A stretch of 64,000 nt of DNA from NCBI RefSeq assembly GCF_003254575.1, contig NZ_QJUA01000021.1:1-64000 (forward strand), in the 5' to 3' direction. Position numbers and translations under genes: made by a program. Origin of the DNA: Mycobacterium kyogaense (lineage in GTDB: Bacteria; Actinomycetota; Actinomycetes; Mycobacteriales; Mycobacteriaceae). Below are positions 1-9,058 of the stretch, one piece after another (the first letter of the stretch is position 1; every line of letters begins with the position of its first letter). A model generated the notes under the pieces. That model made no database searches. It worked only from the letters and a program-made list of their open reading frames with translations, and was not told the origin of the DNA.

Positions 1-241
1 CGTGCGGGGGTCTGTGGGGGCGGGGCGGCGGTGGGGTGTGGTTTGGTTGTGTAGCGTGTGGCGTCCGGTGGCCGGGGGCGTGCGCGCGGCGGCGTGACGC
101 GGGCGGCAGGCGCCCGCACGGGCGCCGGGCGTCGGAGGCGGTGGTGCGCGAGCGGCCGGGGCGGGGGCGGTCGCGCGAGGGGCGCGGCCGCGGCGTTGGG
201 GCCGGCTGACGCTGGCGCTGTCACCGGCGACGCTGCCGAAG
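1..241. other. Very G-rich window edge where the comM 5' part is expected
   Basis: All three forward frames were read. Frame 2, which continues into comM, has a stop at 95-97, and frame 1 stops at about 52. The recognisable ComM sequence starts only at about 206, where codons read LTLALSPATLPK directly ahead of the Met at 242. The 80 or so N-terminal residues normal for the family are not readable in any frame. The stretch is strongly G-biased, which would fit poor sequence at a contig end or real decay of the gene's 5' part. Confidence 0.5.
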
Positions 242-1525
242 ATGGGATCGGTCTATGACCTGGCGCTGGCGACAGCGGTGCTCGCGGCCGAAGGCAAGAA
301 GGGATGGCCGAAGTTGGAGAAGGCGGTCCTGCTGGGGGAGTTGGCGCTCGACGGTCGCGTGCGGCCGGTCAAAGGGGTGCTGCCTGCCGTGCTGGCGGCG
401 CAGCGTCACGGCTGGCCGACGGTGGTGGTGCCGGTGGAGAACCTCGCGGAGGCCAGCCTGATCGACGGTGTCGACGTGTGGGGTGTGAGCACGCTGGGCC
501 AGCTGCACGCGTGGCTGGCCGGCAAAGGTGATTTGCACGCCCGCATCGACCACCCCGATCAAGCGCCGGAAGTGTCGATCGACCTGGCCGACGTCGTCGG
601 GCAACCGCAGGCGCGCCGGGCCGTCGAGGTGGCCGCGGCGGGTGGCCACAACCTGGTGATGACGGGTCCGCCCGGGGTGGGCAAGACCATGCTCGCGCAG
701 CGGCTGCCCGGGCTGTTGCCGCCGCTGTCGCAGCCCGAGGCTCTGGAAGTCACCGCGATCCACTCGGTCGCCGGGCTGCTGACCGGAGAGGCTCCGTTGA
801 TCACGCGACCACCGTTCGTCGCGCCGCACCACACCTCCAGCGTGGCCGCGCTCGTCGGCGGCGGCTCGGGAATGGCGCGGCCAGGTGCTGTCAGCCGGGC
901 CCACCGCGGCGTCCTGTTCCTCGACGAATTCGCCGAGATCAACAGCTCCGCGCTCGAAGCGTTGCGAACACCGTTGGAAGACGGCGTGATTCGGTTGGCT
1001 CGCCGCGAGGGCGTGGCGAGCTATCCGTGTCGGTTCCAGCTCGTGCTGGCCGCCAACCTGTGCCCCTGCGCACCGCCCGATCCCCGCGACTGCGTGTGCG
1101 CGTCGGCCGACCGGCGTCGCTACCGCAGCAGGCTGTCGGGTCCGCTGCTGGACCGCGTGGATCTGCGGGTCGAGATGCATGCGTCGCGGGCTGGGACGTT
1201 CGCCGACGACGCCGGCGAGTCGACGTCGGCGGTGCGGGAGCGGGTGTGGGCGGCCCGGGCGGCGGCGCAAGAGCGGTGGCGCCCACACGGGGTCAGTACC
1301 AACGCCGACGTGAGCGGCTCTCTGCTGCGCCGGAAGTTCCGCTTGGGCGCCGATGCGATGAAGCCGGTCAAGACCGCAGTCGACCGCGGGTTGCTGAGCA
1401 TTCGGGGCATGGATCGCACGCTGAGAGTTGCGTGGACTCTGTGTGATCTGGCGGGTGGGGTGTCGCCGACGCGGGAGCACGTGGTGTCGGCGTTGTCGTA
1501 CCGGCAGGTGGGGGAGCGGTCATGA
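242..1525 (+). CDS. ComM/YifB-family Mg-chelatase-like AAA+ ATPase, N-terminally incomplete
   Basis: ComM-type hexameric helicase that promotes branch migration during integration of transformed DNA. From Met242 the product is 427 residues; full-length members are about 500, so the N-terminal part is missing. Homology continues upstream to about 206 in the same frame, so Met242 is an internal methionine and not the native start. Visible are Walker A GPPGVGKT (about residue 141), Walker B LFLDEF, a Cys-rich segment (CPCAPP then CVC) and the C-terminal Mg-chelatase domain with SGPLLDRVD. The stop overlaps the dprA start by 4 nt (ATGA), so the two are probably translationally coupled, as in other mycobacteria (Rv2897c-Rv2896c order). 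Whether the 5' end is truly broken or only badly sequenced cannot be decided here. Confidence 0.85.
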   Translation: MGSVYDLALATAVLAAEGKKGWPKLEKAVLLGELALDGRVRPVKGVLPAVLAAQRHGWPTVVVPVENLAEASLIDGVDVWGVSTLGQLHAWLAGKGDLHARIDHPDQAPEVSIDLADVVGQPQARRAVEVAAAGGHNLVMTGPPGVGKTMLAQRLPGLLPPLSQPEALEVTAIHSVAGLLTGEAPLITRPPFVAPHHTSSVAALVGGGSGMARPGAVSRAHRGVLFLDEFAEINSSALEALRTPLEDGVIRLARREGVASYPCRFQLVLAANLCPCAPPDPRDCVCASADRRRYRSRLSGPLLDRVDLRVEMHASRAGTFADDAGESTSAVRERVWAARAAAQERWRPHGVSTNADVSGSLLRRKFRLGADAMKPVKTAVDRGLLSIRGMDRTLRVAWTLCDLAGGVSPTREHVVSALSYRQVGERS

Positions 1526-2670
1526 CCGAGGAGGAGAGACGGGCCTGGGCGTATCTGTCTCGGGTGGCCGAGGCGCCGAATCCGCGGGTCGCTGTTCTGG
1601 TGGAGACGGTGGGGGTGCTGGAGGCTGCTGAGCGGGTGCGCCGCCGGGACCTGCCGGATGCGAAGTTGCTGTCGGCCACCGAGGCTCGGCACGGTATCGA
1701 CTGTGCACGTGAAGATTTGGAGGTGCTGGATCGGCTCGGCGGGCGGTTGGTGACTTTTCTCGACGAGGAATGGCCGGGCACGGCGTTCGGCAGCTTCGAC
1801 GGGGTGGACAAGGCCAAGAGGCCGCAGGGGTATGCGCCGCTGGCACTGTGGGTGGTGGGCCCGTCGTCATTGGTCGATGTTGCTGCGCGGGCGGCGGCGT
1901 TGGTCGGTACCCGGGCGGCGAGCGATTACGGCGAATTCGCGGCCGCGGATCTGGCGGCGGGTCTGGTGGAGCGGGATGTGGCTGTGGTGTCGGGTGGGGC
2001 GTACGGCATCGACGGTGCCGCGCATCGGGCAGCGCTGTCGTGCGACGGGGTGACGGTGGCGGTGGTGGCCTCCGGTGTCGATGTGCCGTATCCGTCCGGG
2101 CATTCGGCGCTGTTGCATCGGGTGGCCCGTCATGGGGTGGTGGTCAGTGAGTATCCGCCGGGTAGTCGCCCCTGCCGGCGTCACTTTCTGGCGCGCAACC
2201 GGTTGATCGCTGCGCTGTCGGGGGCGACCGTGGTGGTCGAGGCGGGGATTCGCAGTGGTGCGGCGAACACGGCGGCGTGGGCGAAAGCGTTGGGTCGCAA
2301 TGTGTGTGCGGTTCCCGGACCGATCACGTCGGCGGCGTCGGTGGGGTGCCACGAGCTGCTCAAGAACGACAAAGGGGCACATCTCGTCACCCGGGCCGAC
2401 GAGATCGTCGAGTTGGTGGGCAATTACGGGGAGCTTGCCGCCGAGCCGCCGCGGCCGCGCAGCGAGGTGGACGGGTTGAGTCCGGAGGAGCTCACCGTGT
2501 ACGAGGCGCTGCCTGGTCGCGGATCGCGGTCGGTGGATCAGATCGCGGTTGCGGCCGGAATGCCCGAGACCGACGTCATCGGACAGCTCACCATGCTCGA
2601 CATTCGCGGATTGGTCACGCAGCAGGATGGTGAGTGGAAGCTGCTGCGACGTAACTCTTCTGGTTGCTGA
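1522..2670 (+). CDS. dprA: DNA-processing protein DprA
   Basis: DprA/Smf binds incoming single-stranded DNA and loads RecA; its role in mycobacteria, which are not known for natural transformation, is unclear. The 382-residue product has an N-terminal helical part and a Rossmann-like DNA-binding domain with VGTRAAS (about 128-134), SGGAYGIDGAAH and GVDVPYPSGH. It ends with a winged-helix domain from about residue 315 (LSPEELTVYEAL onward). Length and order fit the family. The ATG overlaps the comM stop by 4 nt and no better start exists. Orthologous to Rv2896c by position and sequence. Confidence 0.95.
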   Translation: MTEEERRAWAYLSRVAEAPNPRVAVLVETVGVLEAAERVRRRDLPDAKLLSATEARHGIDCAREDLEVLDRLGGRLVTFLDEEWPGTAFGSFDGVDKAKRPQGYAPLALWVVGPSSLVDVAARAAALVGTRAASDYGEFAAADLAAGLVERDVAVVSGGAYGIDGAAHRAALSCDGVTVAVVASGVDVPYPSGHSALLHRVARHGVVVSEYPPGSRPCRRHFLARNRLIAALSGATVVVEAGIRSGAANTAAWAKALGRNVCAVPGPITSAASVGCHELLKNDKGAHLVTRADEIVELVGNYGELAAEPPRPRSEVDGLSPEELTVYEALPGRGSRSVDQIAVAAGMPETDVIGQLTMLDIRGLVTQQDGEWKLLRRNSSGC

Positions 2671-2691
2671 TGAGCGCCAATGCCACGCAGA

Positions 2692-3233
2692 TCACCGGTA
2701 ACCCGTGCGGATCGAGGGCGAGGCTTTACGTCGACCGTCCGCGATGAGTCTCGTCATGGTGGCCTGGATGGCGGCGACTCGGTCGGAGTCGATACCCCAG
2801 GGGTCGTCAACACCCACGACGTGGTCGAGGTCCCACAGCACGCAATGCTCGTCAGGCATGGCAACCAGTGACCATGCGACCACGGTTCGTCCGAGCTGAT
2901 CCTCGATGGCATCGTTGGCTCCCGGCATGTCGGCGGGTGCTGCGCCATCGGGATGGTGGTGGAGATACCGACCGTAGGCGTTGGCGCAGAATGCGGAATA
3001 CCTAGTTGTGCAAAGGATGAAGCCGTGCCACGCTTCGTCGACCGCCCGCGAAGGCATACCGATCACCTGGCTGTCCCGAAGCGCGGGTGCGCAGCAACGG
3101 AGCCACTGCCGCAGACCGGTATCGATGAGTGCAGCGGCTGCCACGGGCATGTCTTGAAGACGGCCGGGGGGAGCTCTACGCTCGCCGCCGCAGCACGTGC
3201 TCTTTCGATCCAATCTGCGTGCCTGCGCCGCAC
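2692..3233 (-). CDS. Glycine-rich-domain-containing-protein-like (GRDP) protein, apparent frameshift
   Basis: The reading frame covering 2692-3213 carries the GRDP-like signature VDEAWHGFILCTTRYSAFC followed by YGRYLHHHP, a His/Trp/Cys pattern typical of that family of unknown function. Its only start in that frame is a TTG at 3213, followed by un-protein-like sequence (KSTCCGGERRAPPG). In the neighbouring frame a GTG at 3233 starts a far better N-terminus (RRRHADWIERARAAAASVEL). The two frames would join if the run of six G at 3166-3171 (C on the coding strand) had one more base. I infer a one-base deletion, either a homopolymer sequencing error or a genuine pseudogene. The gene is divergent from the Gly/Cys-rich protein at 3279, 45 nt away. 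Confidence 0.6.
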
Positions 3234-3278
3234 GATGTCACTCTATGCGGCGTGACGGAAGCGGCGTAGCCTGATCGG

Positions 3279-3599
3279 ATGATGGCCGCGATCGTGGTGG
3301 TCGGAGTTGTACTGGCGACAATCGTCGGGATTGCCGCATTCATTCGGGTGCGCCGCCGATCGGCCGGGGACCCGTGGGACGACTGTGGTCAAAGCCTCCG
3401 CGACCTCAAAGCGTTGCAGGCGTCGAGGAAGGCCCGTGGCTCGAGGTATTGGGCCGCAGGAACAGCGGGCGCGACCGGTTTCTGGGGCGTCGGGGCCAAC
3501 GGCGGCGGAGGAAATTTCGGCGGCGGAGATCCCGGCAGCGGAGACTTCGGCTGCGGAGGCGGAAGTGGTTGCGGCGGAGGCGGTTGCGGCGGCGGTTGA
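3279..3599 (+). CDS. Small membrane-anchored Gly/Cys-rich protein
   Basis: A 106-residue product: one N-terminal membrane segment (about residues 3-20, VVVGVVLATIVGIAAFI), a basic stretch, a short charged region, and a C-terminal tail made almost only of Gly with Asn, Asp and four Cys (ending GGGGCGGG). Such tails occur in small actinobacterial proteins, but no function is known to me. It starts with tandem ATG codons at 3279 and 3282. It is divergent from the GRDP-like gene, and the Gly-rich tail beside a GRDP-type gene makes a functional pair plausible. The following 294 bases, to 3893, contain no convincing gene. Confidence 0.55.
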   Translation: MMAAIVVVGVVLATIVGIAAFIRVRRRSAGDPWDDCGQSLRDLKALQASRKARGSRYWAAGTAGATGFWGVGANGGGGNFGGGDPGSGDFGCGGGSGCGGGGCGGG

Positions 3600-3893
3600 T
3601 CCACCCGCCTTCGATCTCAGATCAGCGTTTGACGCAGACGCATTGTCAGCCGGAACAACTGTGGCCCGGTGATTTCGCGTCATCTGCATCAGGGAAAGCG
3701 AGCCTTTCCCCGCCTCACCAGCGTGCGATCCGATAGGCACATTCGGCAGTTCTCCTGACGAGGTCCGACGTTTTAGAGACCATGGGGGTAATGCGGCCGA
3801 CGGCGGCCACGACGTTGGGATCGGTAGCGCCATGCCGATCCGAACATGGACGACATCGGTGCCACAGCGTGGCAGGGCAGAAGAGGACCACTG

Positions 3894-4280
3894 ATGACAC
3901 GAACATTCACAGCGGTGGCGTCGGCCGCGGTGCTCTCCGGCGGGTTCGGCCTGGCAGCACTCGGCTTCGCAGTGGCGCTGAGCGCTCCTGCGGCACAGGC
4001 CGATTCCACCTGCTCACCCGGAGAAGCCACGACGCCGGAATGCGCACCACCCGAGGGTATGCCTGCCTGCAACGGTTTGGGTCAGTGCGGTCAGATCTGG
4101 TGCCCCGCATCCGGCATGACCCCCGTGGCGGGGTGGGATCTGTCGCGGTGCCACACGTTCTACTTCGACCCCAACTCGCCGGACACCAAGCCCGTGATGA
4201 TCTCGGGCAATCCTCCGGGGCCGCCACCACCTCCTCCGCCGCCGTGCATTCCGCTGATCAACTGCCTGCCCGGCTTGTGA
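3894..4280 (+). CDS. Small secreted Cys/Pro-rich protein
   Basis: A 128-residue exported protein of unknown function. I place the start at ATG 3894, preceded by AGAGGACC, and not at the in-frame ATG 3846, because it gives a clean signal peptide: MTRT, a hydrophobic stretch to about residue 28, then APAAQA-DST as likely signal peptidase I site. The mature part has eight Cys (for example NGLGQCGQIWC), a short acidic segment and a near C-terminal run of prolines followed by CIPLINCLPGL. This resembles small secreted mycobacterial proteins, likely disulphide-bonded. Confidence 0.7.
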   Translation: MTRTFTAVASAAVLSGGFGLAALGFAVALSAPAAQADSTCSPGEATTPECAPPEGMPACNGLGQCGQIWCPASGMTPVAGWDLSRCHTFYFDPNSPDTKPVMISGNPPGPPPPPPPPCIPLINCLPGL

Positions 4281-4319
4281 CGCACCCCTGACGTCGCGAC
4301 GCGGCAGTAAAATTCTGCG

Positions 4320-4652
4320 GTGAACGACGCCCAGGAGCAGTTCGCCGCCGAGGTACTCGAGGTCGTCGACCACATCCCCGCCGGCCGCGTGATGACCTAC
4401 GGCGACATCGCCGAATACCTGCAGCGGGGCGGACCGCGAGGCGTAGGCGGCGTAATGGCCCGCGACGGGGCGGCGGTCACCTGGTGGCGAGTCGTTCGCG
4501 CCAACGGGACGCTGCCGACGCATTTGATGATCGAAGCGCAGACGAAATGGCACCACGAGGGGACTCCGCTGCGGCGGGGGATCGTGGACGTCGCCGCGGC
4601 GCGGTGGTGGCCGGATGCGACGACGCGGGGTGAGACTCCTCCACCGAGTTGA
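4320..4652 (+). CDS. Alkyltransferase-like (ATL) protein, MGMT DNA-binding family
   Basis: A 110-residue protein with the C-terminal DNA-binding fold of O6-alkylguanine-DNA alkyltransferase (VVDHIPAGRVMTYGDIAEYL, then WWRVVRANG). Active MGMTs have PCHRV with the alkyl-acceptor Cys; here the equivalent position reads TWWRVV, so the Cys is replaced by Trp. ATL proteins do not transfer alkyl groups but flag O6-alkylguanine for nucleotide excision repair. Starts with GTG at 4320. About 100 non-coding bases follow before the VOC gene. Confidence 0.85.
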   Translation: MNDAQEQFAAEVLEVVDHIPAGRVMTYGDIAEYLQRGGPRGVGGVMARDGAAVTWWRVVRANGTLPTHLMIEAQTKWHHEGTPLRRGIVDVAAARWWPDATTRGETPPPS

Positions 4653-4756
4653 CCCAGGTCGACACGGTGGGCTACCCCGCCAGCAGGGAGGATCCTCCTG
4701 CACGCAGCGTCGACTTGTGGCGGTGAGTTTCGTGCCGTCTGGAAGTCGGAACCGTC

Positions 4757-5221
4757 ATGTCCGACCAACCCGCACCCGTCACCGAAGTCCCCACCGATCA
4801 CTCGCAGATCCCTGCGCGTCCTGAGGATTCGTCGGTGCCGGCCGGCGCGCTACTTTTGGAGCTAGTGCCGATACCGGTGTCTGACGTCGACCGCGCACTG
4901 AGTTTCTACCGCGATCGTCTCGGCTTCAGGCTCGACGTCGACGTGACTCCGGCTCCGGGCGTCCGGTTCGTTCAGCTCACCCCGCCCGGGTCTGCATGTT
5001 CCATCATGCTTTCCGTCGGCGTCGCCCCGGCAGACTCGCCCGCGGGCACGATCCGGGGATTGCACCTCGTGACCCGCGATATCGTCGCGGCGCGCGCCGA
5101 ACTAGTCGAGCGGGGAGTCCCGGCGGGAGAGATCGAGGACGTCGGAGGTGGCGTTCTCTACTCCCACTTCGCAGACCCCGACGGCAACACCTGGTGCCTG
5201 CAGCACATGCCGTGGCGGTGA
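4757..5221 (+). CDS. VOC-superfamily (glyoxalase/bleomycin-resistance-like) protein
   Basis: A 154-residue product with one vicinal-oxygen-chelate domain from about residue 35: DVDRALSFYRDRLGF opens it and FADPDGNTWCLQ closes it, the usual beginning and end of this fold. The first 30 residues are a hydrophilic extension (TEVPTDHSQIPARP). Related proteins include glyoxalases, dioxygenases and drug-binding proteins; the substrate cannot be told from sequence. The 206 bases up to the next gene hold nothing I recognise. Confidence 0.8.
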   Translation: MSDQPAPVTEVPTDHSQIPARPEDSSVPAGALLLELVPIPVSDVDRALSFYRDRLGFRLDVDVTPAPGVRFVQLTPPGSACSIMLSVGVAPADSPAGTIRGLHLVTRDIVAARAELVERGVPAGEIEDVGGGVLYSHFADPDGNTWCLQHMPWR

Positions 5222-5427
5222 GCGCGAACTAAGGGAGCGGATCGCCGAGATCGGCGACGGTGAACTGGCGGCGGGTAGTCGACCTGATCATCACGACGGT
5301 GCTGCGGCACCGCTGCGCCGTTATGGAGCTGCTGGCGGGAGGAGCACCCCTGCCCGCCGCGTAACGCTCGTATAGTCGGTTCTCGGAGACGGGAGCGCCC
5401 ACAGCGCGCGGAACGGAAGGCGGTCAG

Positions 5428-6273
5428 GTGGCAGGACGTCCGGTACACACCTTCGAAGTCGTGCGGACCGAGCAGCTCAGCCCGCACGTAGTGCGAGTCG
5501 TACTCGGCGGCAAGGGTTTCGACACATTCTCGCCGAACGACTACACCGACGCCTACGTCAAGCTCGTGTTCGTCGACGACGATGTGGACGCCGAAGCGCT
5601 CGAGCAACCCCTGACACTGGACAGCTTCTCGGCGCTGCCGCCCGCGCAGCGGCCGACGGTCCGCACGTACACCGTGCGCCGCGCCGACGCTGAGAAGCGC
5701 GAGATCACCATCGACTTCGTCGTCCACGGCGAGCACGGCGTCGCGGGACCCTGGGCGGCATCGGCCCGACCCGGCCAACGGCTGTTCGTGATGGGACCCA
5801 GTGGCGCTTACGCTCCGGACCCGGCCGCCGACTGGTACCTGTTCGCCGGCGACGAGGCCGGGCTGCCGGCAATCGCCGCGGCGCTGGAAGCGTTGCCCGA
5901 CAACGCGATTGGCCAGGCGGTCATCGAGGTGGCGGGCCCTGAGGACATGATCGAACTCACTGCGCCCGAGAGCGTGGACATCCGATGGGTGTTCCGCGGC
6001 GGGCGGGCCGACCTCGTGCTCGAGGACCAGGCCGGCGATCACGCTCCACTGATCACCGCCGTCAAGGAAGCGCCGTGGCTACCCGGACAGGTGCAGGTGT
6101 TCATCCACGGCGAGGCGCAGGCCGTCATGCACAACCTCCGGCCCTACATCCGCAAGGAACGTGGCATCGACGCCAAGTGGGCGTCGTCGATCTCGGGATA
6201 CTGGCGCCGCGGCCGCACCGAGGAGACCTTCCGCGAGTGGAAGCGCGAGCTGGCCGCCTCAGAAGCTGGGTAG
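5428..6273 (+). CDS. viuB: Siderophore-interacting protein (ViuB-like FAD ferric-siderophore reductase)
   Basis: FAD-dependent reductase of the SIP family, which releases iron from imported ferric siderophores in the cytoplasm. The 281-residue product has an N-terminal FAD-binding barrel (VRTYTVRRAD at about 90) and a C-terminal NAD(P)H-binding domain (YLFAGDEAGLPAIAAAL), ending with the family feature YIRKERGIDAKWASSISGYW. It starts with GTG at 5428 and is the positional and sequence counterpart of Rv2895c between dprA and xerC. No iron-responsive operator was identified upstream. Confidence 0.9.
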   Translation: MAGRPVHTFEVVRTEQLSPHVVRVVLGGKGFDTFSPNDYTDAYVKLVFVDDDVDAEALEQPLTLDSFSALPPAQRPTVRTYTVRRADAEKREITIDFVVHGEHGVAGPWAASARPGQRLFVMGPSGAYAPDPAADWYLFAGDEAGLPAIAAALEALPDNAIGQAVIEVAGPEDMIELTAPESVDIRWVFRGGRADLVLEDQAGDHAPLITAVKEAPWLPGQVQVFIHGEAQAVMHNLRPYIRKERGIDAKWASSISGYWRRGRTEETFREWKRELAASEAG

Positions 6274-6345
6274 CCGAGGTGGCGGCCGGGTGACCGGTTG
6301 GCCAAACACCGCTACCGGCCCGGACGCCGATGGCAGGGTGGGGCC

Positions 6346-7506
6346 ATGACTTTCGGTAACTACCAGTACGAGATCTATCTGCAGGGCCTCTCGGGCGTGC
6401 AGCCCACCCTGCCCATGGACTACGCCGGCTGGGAAGCCAAAGCCGAAGTCGCCATGCCGCCGTCGATCTGGTCCTACGTCGCCGGCGGTGCCGGTGACGA
6501 GAACACCCAGCGGGCCAACCGCACCGCCTTCGACCGCTGGGGTCTGATGCCGCGCATGCTCGTCGGTGCGACGGAGCGCGACCTCTCGGTCGACCTGTTC
6601 GGGCTGAGCCTGCCCTCGCCGCTGTTCATGGCGCCCGTCGGCGTCATCGGCATCTGCGCCCAAGACGGGCACGGCGATCTCGCCGCCGCCCGCGCCGCGG
6701 CGCGAACCGGCGTACCGATGGCGGTGTCCACCCTGACCGAGGACCCCCTCGAAGACGTCGCCGCCGAGTTCGGCGACACCCCCGGGTTCTTTCAGCTCTA
6801 CACCCCGACCGACCGGGACCTGGCCGCCAGCCTGGTCCAGCGTGCAGAGAAGGCCGGATACAAGGCGATCATCGTCACCCTCGACACCTGGATTCCCGGG
6901 TGGCGGCCGCGTGACCTGTCGACGTCGAACTTCCCGCAACTGCGTGGCCGCTGCCTGGCCAACTACATGAGCGACCCGGTGTTCCGCGCCGGCCTGGCCC
7001 AGCCGCCCGAGGAGAACATGCAGGCCGCGGTGCTCAAGTGGGTCGGGTTGTTCGGTAACCCGCTGACCTGGGACGACCTGCCCTGGCTGCGCTCGCTGAC
7101 CGATCTTCCGCTGGTGCTCAAGGGGATCTGTCACCCCGACGACGTGCGCCGAGCCAAGGACGGCGGCGTGGACGGCATCTACTGCTCGACCCACGGCGGC
7201 CGCCAGGCCAACGGCGGGCTGCCCGCCATCGATTGCCTGCCCGACGTCGTGGCCGCCGCCGATGGCCTGCCGGTGCTGTTCGATTCGGGCATCCGCAGCG
7301 GCACCGACATCGTCAAGGCGCTCGCGCTGGGCGCCACCGCGGTCGGGGTCGGGCGGCCCTATGCCTACGGGCTGGCCATCGGTGGAGAGGAGGGCTTGGT
7401 GCACGTTCTGCGTTCGCTGCTGGCCGAGACCGACCTGACGATGGCCGTCGACGGTTATCCGACACGGGCTGATCTCACTCCGGACACATTGCGGCGCGTC
7501 CTGTAG
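6346..7506 (+). CDS. Lactate 2-monooxygenase-like FMN-dependent alpha-hydroxy acid dehydrogenase
   Basis: Member of the FMN alpha-hydroxy acid oxidising family, closest by eye to the M. smegmatis lactate 2-monooxygenase, which converts L-lactate and O2 to acetate and CO2. The start is placed at ATG 6346 ([14 protein letters not shown]), which matches the N-terminus of that enzyme; the in-frame ATG at 6298 adds only basic, unrelated residues. Motifs include [29 protein letters not shown], and the catalytic His segment [16 protein letters not shown]. The 386 residues fit the family (about 390). It is inserted between the viuB-like gene and xerC. Related enzymes are hard to separate, so the exact substrate stays open. 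Confidence 0.85.
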   Translation: MTFGNYQYEIYLQGLSGVQPTLPMDYAGWEAKAEVAMPPSIWSYVAGGAGDENTQRANRTAFDRWGLMPRMLVGATERDLSVDLFGLSLPSPLFMAPVGVIGICAQDGHGDLAAARAAARTGVPMAVSTLTEDPLEDVAAEFGDTPGFFQLYTPTDRDLAASLVQRAEKAGYKAIIVTLDTWIPGWRPRDLSTSNFPQLRGRCLANYMSDPVFRAGLAQPPEENMQAAVLKWVGLFGNPLTWDDLPWLRSLTDLPLVLKGICHPDDVRRAKDGGVDGIYCSTHGGRQANGGLPAIDCLPDVVAAADGLPVLFDSGIRSGTDIVKALALGATAVGVGRPYAYGLAIGGEEGLVHVLRSLLAETDLTMAVDGYPTRADLTPDTLRRVL

Positions 7507-7530
7507 AGCCAGAACCCCTTCGATGTCACC

Positions 7531-8442
7531 GTGACGTGCGTGGAGGCGATTCTCGAGGAGTTCGACACCTACCTCGCGCTGGAACGTGGCCGCTCCGAGC
7601 ACACCCGGCGCGCCTACCTGGGTGATCTGCGCTCACTGTTCGACTTCCTTTCCCGGCGTCACTCCGACGCGGGTCTGCGCGGGCTGACCCTGCCGGTGCT
7701 GCGCTCGTGGTTGGCCGCGCAGGCGTCGGCGGGGGCAGCGCGGACCACGCTGGCGCGGCGCGCATCGGCGGTCAAGACGTTCACGGCGTGGGCCGCCCGC
7801 CGCGGCCTGCTCGACGAGGACCCCTCGGTGCGGTTGCAGGCGCCCAAGGCACGTCGCACGCTGCCGTCGGTGCTGCGTCAGGACCAGGCCGTCGACGCGA
7901 TGGACGCCGCCAGCTCCGGCGCCGAGCAGGGTGATCCCGTCGCCCTGCGTGACCGGTTGATTGTCGAGATGCTCTACGCCACCGGTATGCGAGTCAGCGA
8001 GCTGTGTGGGCTCGACATCGACGACATCGACACCTCCCGGCGGGTGCTGCGGGTCCTCGGCAAGGGCAACAAGCAGCGCACCGTCCCCTACGGACGTCCG
8101 GCGCACACGGCGCTGATGTCCTGGCTGACCGACGGGCGGCCGGCGTTGGCGACGTCGGCCTCGGGCCCGGCATTGCTGCTCGGGGCCCGCGGCGGTCGCC
8201 TCGACCCCCGGCAGGCGCGCACCGTCGTCCACCAGACGGTGGCCGCCGTCAGCGGCGCCCCCGACATCGGCCCGCACGGGCTGCGGCACAGCGCGGCCAC
8301 CCACCTTCTCGAAGGCGGCGCTGACCTGCGCGTCGTGCAGGAACTCCTCGGTCACTCCACGCTGGCCACCACGCAGCTCTACACCCACGTCACCGTCGCC
8401 CGGCTGCGCGCGGTACACGACCAGGCACATCCCCGGGCGTGA
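7531..8442 (+). CDS. xerC: Tyrosine recombinase XerC
   Basis: Resolves chromosome dimers at dif together with XerD. The 303-residue product has an N-terminal SAM-like core-binding domain (about 5-95) and a catalytic domain with the full set of residues: Arg154 (TGMRVSEL), Lys178 (GKGNKQR), His249 and Arg252 ([12 protein letters not shown]), His275 ([11 protein letters not shown]) and nucleophile Tyr284 (LYTHV). It starts with GTG at 7531 and ends 3 nt before the convergent peptidase gene. It sits in the order seen in M. tuberculosis (Rv2894c), which argues for the housekeeping recombinase and not a phage integrase. Confidence 0.95.
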   Translation: MTCVEAILEEFDTYLALERGRSEHTRRAYLGDLRSLFDFLSRRHSDAGLRGLTLPVLRSWLAAQASAGAARTTLARRASAVKTFTAWAARRGLLDEDPSVRLQAPKARRTLPSVLRQDQAVDAMDAASSGAEQGDPVALRDRLIVEMLYATGMRVSELCGLDIDDIDTSRRVLRVLGKGNKQRTVPYGRPAHTALMSWLTDGRPALATSASGPALLLGARGGRLDPRQARTVVHQTVAAVSGAPDIGPHGLRHSAATHLLEGGADLRVVQELLGHSTLATTQLYTHVTVARLRAVHDQAHPRA

Positions 8443-8445
8443 CGC

Positions 8446-8949
8446 TCAGCGCAGCGGTTTGAGCCGGATCGGCGTCGTCACCACCAACGCCACCGGGTCC
8501 ACGTAGTCAGCGCGCGCCGCCGGGCCCCACATGGCGCCCCAGTGCAGGCAGGCCGGCGCCGCGCATCCCGCGTGCCCCGGCTGGAGCGCACCGATCACGG
8601 ACCCGGCGCTGACCAGCTGCCCCGCCCGCACCGCGGCCTGCACCGGCTCGTAGCTGGTGCGCAGCCCACCCGGATGCGCGATCGAGACCACCGGCCGGCC
8701 GGCGAGTTCCCCGGCGAACACCACCGTGCCGGCCGCCGCAGCCTGGACGGCCTGGCCCACGGAGCCGGCGAGATCGACACCGCGGTGTCCGCGCTGCCAG
8801 TTCCGCTCCGGAGCATCGAACGCCCGAACCACCGCCGGGCGCGGCCGCAACGGCCATTCCAGCCGGGTACCGTCGGCCGCTGCGGGTACCTGGGCAGACG
8901 CGCCCACAACCACGGCGCAGAGAAGTAGTAGTACGGCCAGGATGCGCAT
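8446..8949 (-). CDS. Secreted M23 (LytM-type) metallopeptidase
   Basis: Small exported peptidoglycan peptidase-like protein, counterpart of Rv2891. I choose ATG 8949 (MRILAVLLLL) since it gives a signal peptide with likely cleavage after VVVGASA; an in-frame start at 9039 only adds a hydrophilic stretch. The mature domain shows the M23 Zn-binding signature GHRGVD (His55, Asp59) and the later LHWG. Thus the metal site looks intact, although the second motif is LHWG and not the more common HLHF. It is divergent from rpsB and convergent with xerC. Confidence 0.88.
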   Translation of the reverse strand: MRILAVLLLLCAVVVGASAQVPAAADGTRLEWPLRPRPAVVRAFDAPERNWQRGHRGVDLAGSVGQAVQAAAAGTVVFAGELAGRPVVSIAHPGGLRTSYEPVQAAVRAGQLVSAGSVIGALQPGHAGCAAPACLHWGAMWGPAARADYVDPVALVVTTPIRLKPLR

Positions 8950-9058
8950 CGCAGCCAGTGCACCGCGACGCGGTGAACCGTTCCAGGCCCACTTCGGCGG
9001 CTGGGGATGGCTGCTCGGCGTCCTGATTAGCGTGGTCAAACCACCTCGGCCGGGCGTG

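Noticed and set aside
3243-3833. 196-residue minus-strand frame over the Gly-rich gene
   Set aside because: Low-complexity Ala/Ser sequence that is the reverse of the Gly/Cys repeats; no start context or homology visible.
7531-8442. Possible phage or integrative-element integrase
   Set aside because: Sequence and position match housekeeping XerC; no attachment repeats, tRNA or phage genes are nearby.
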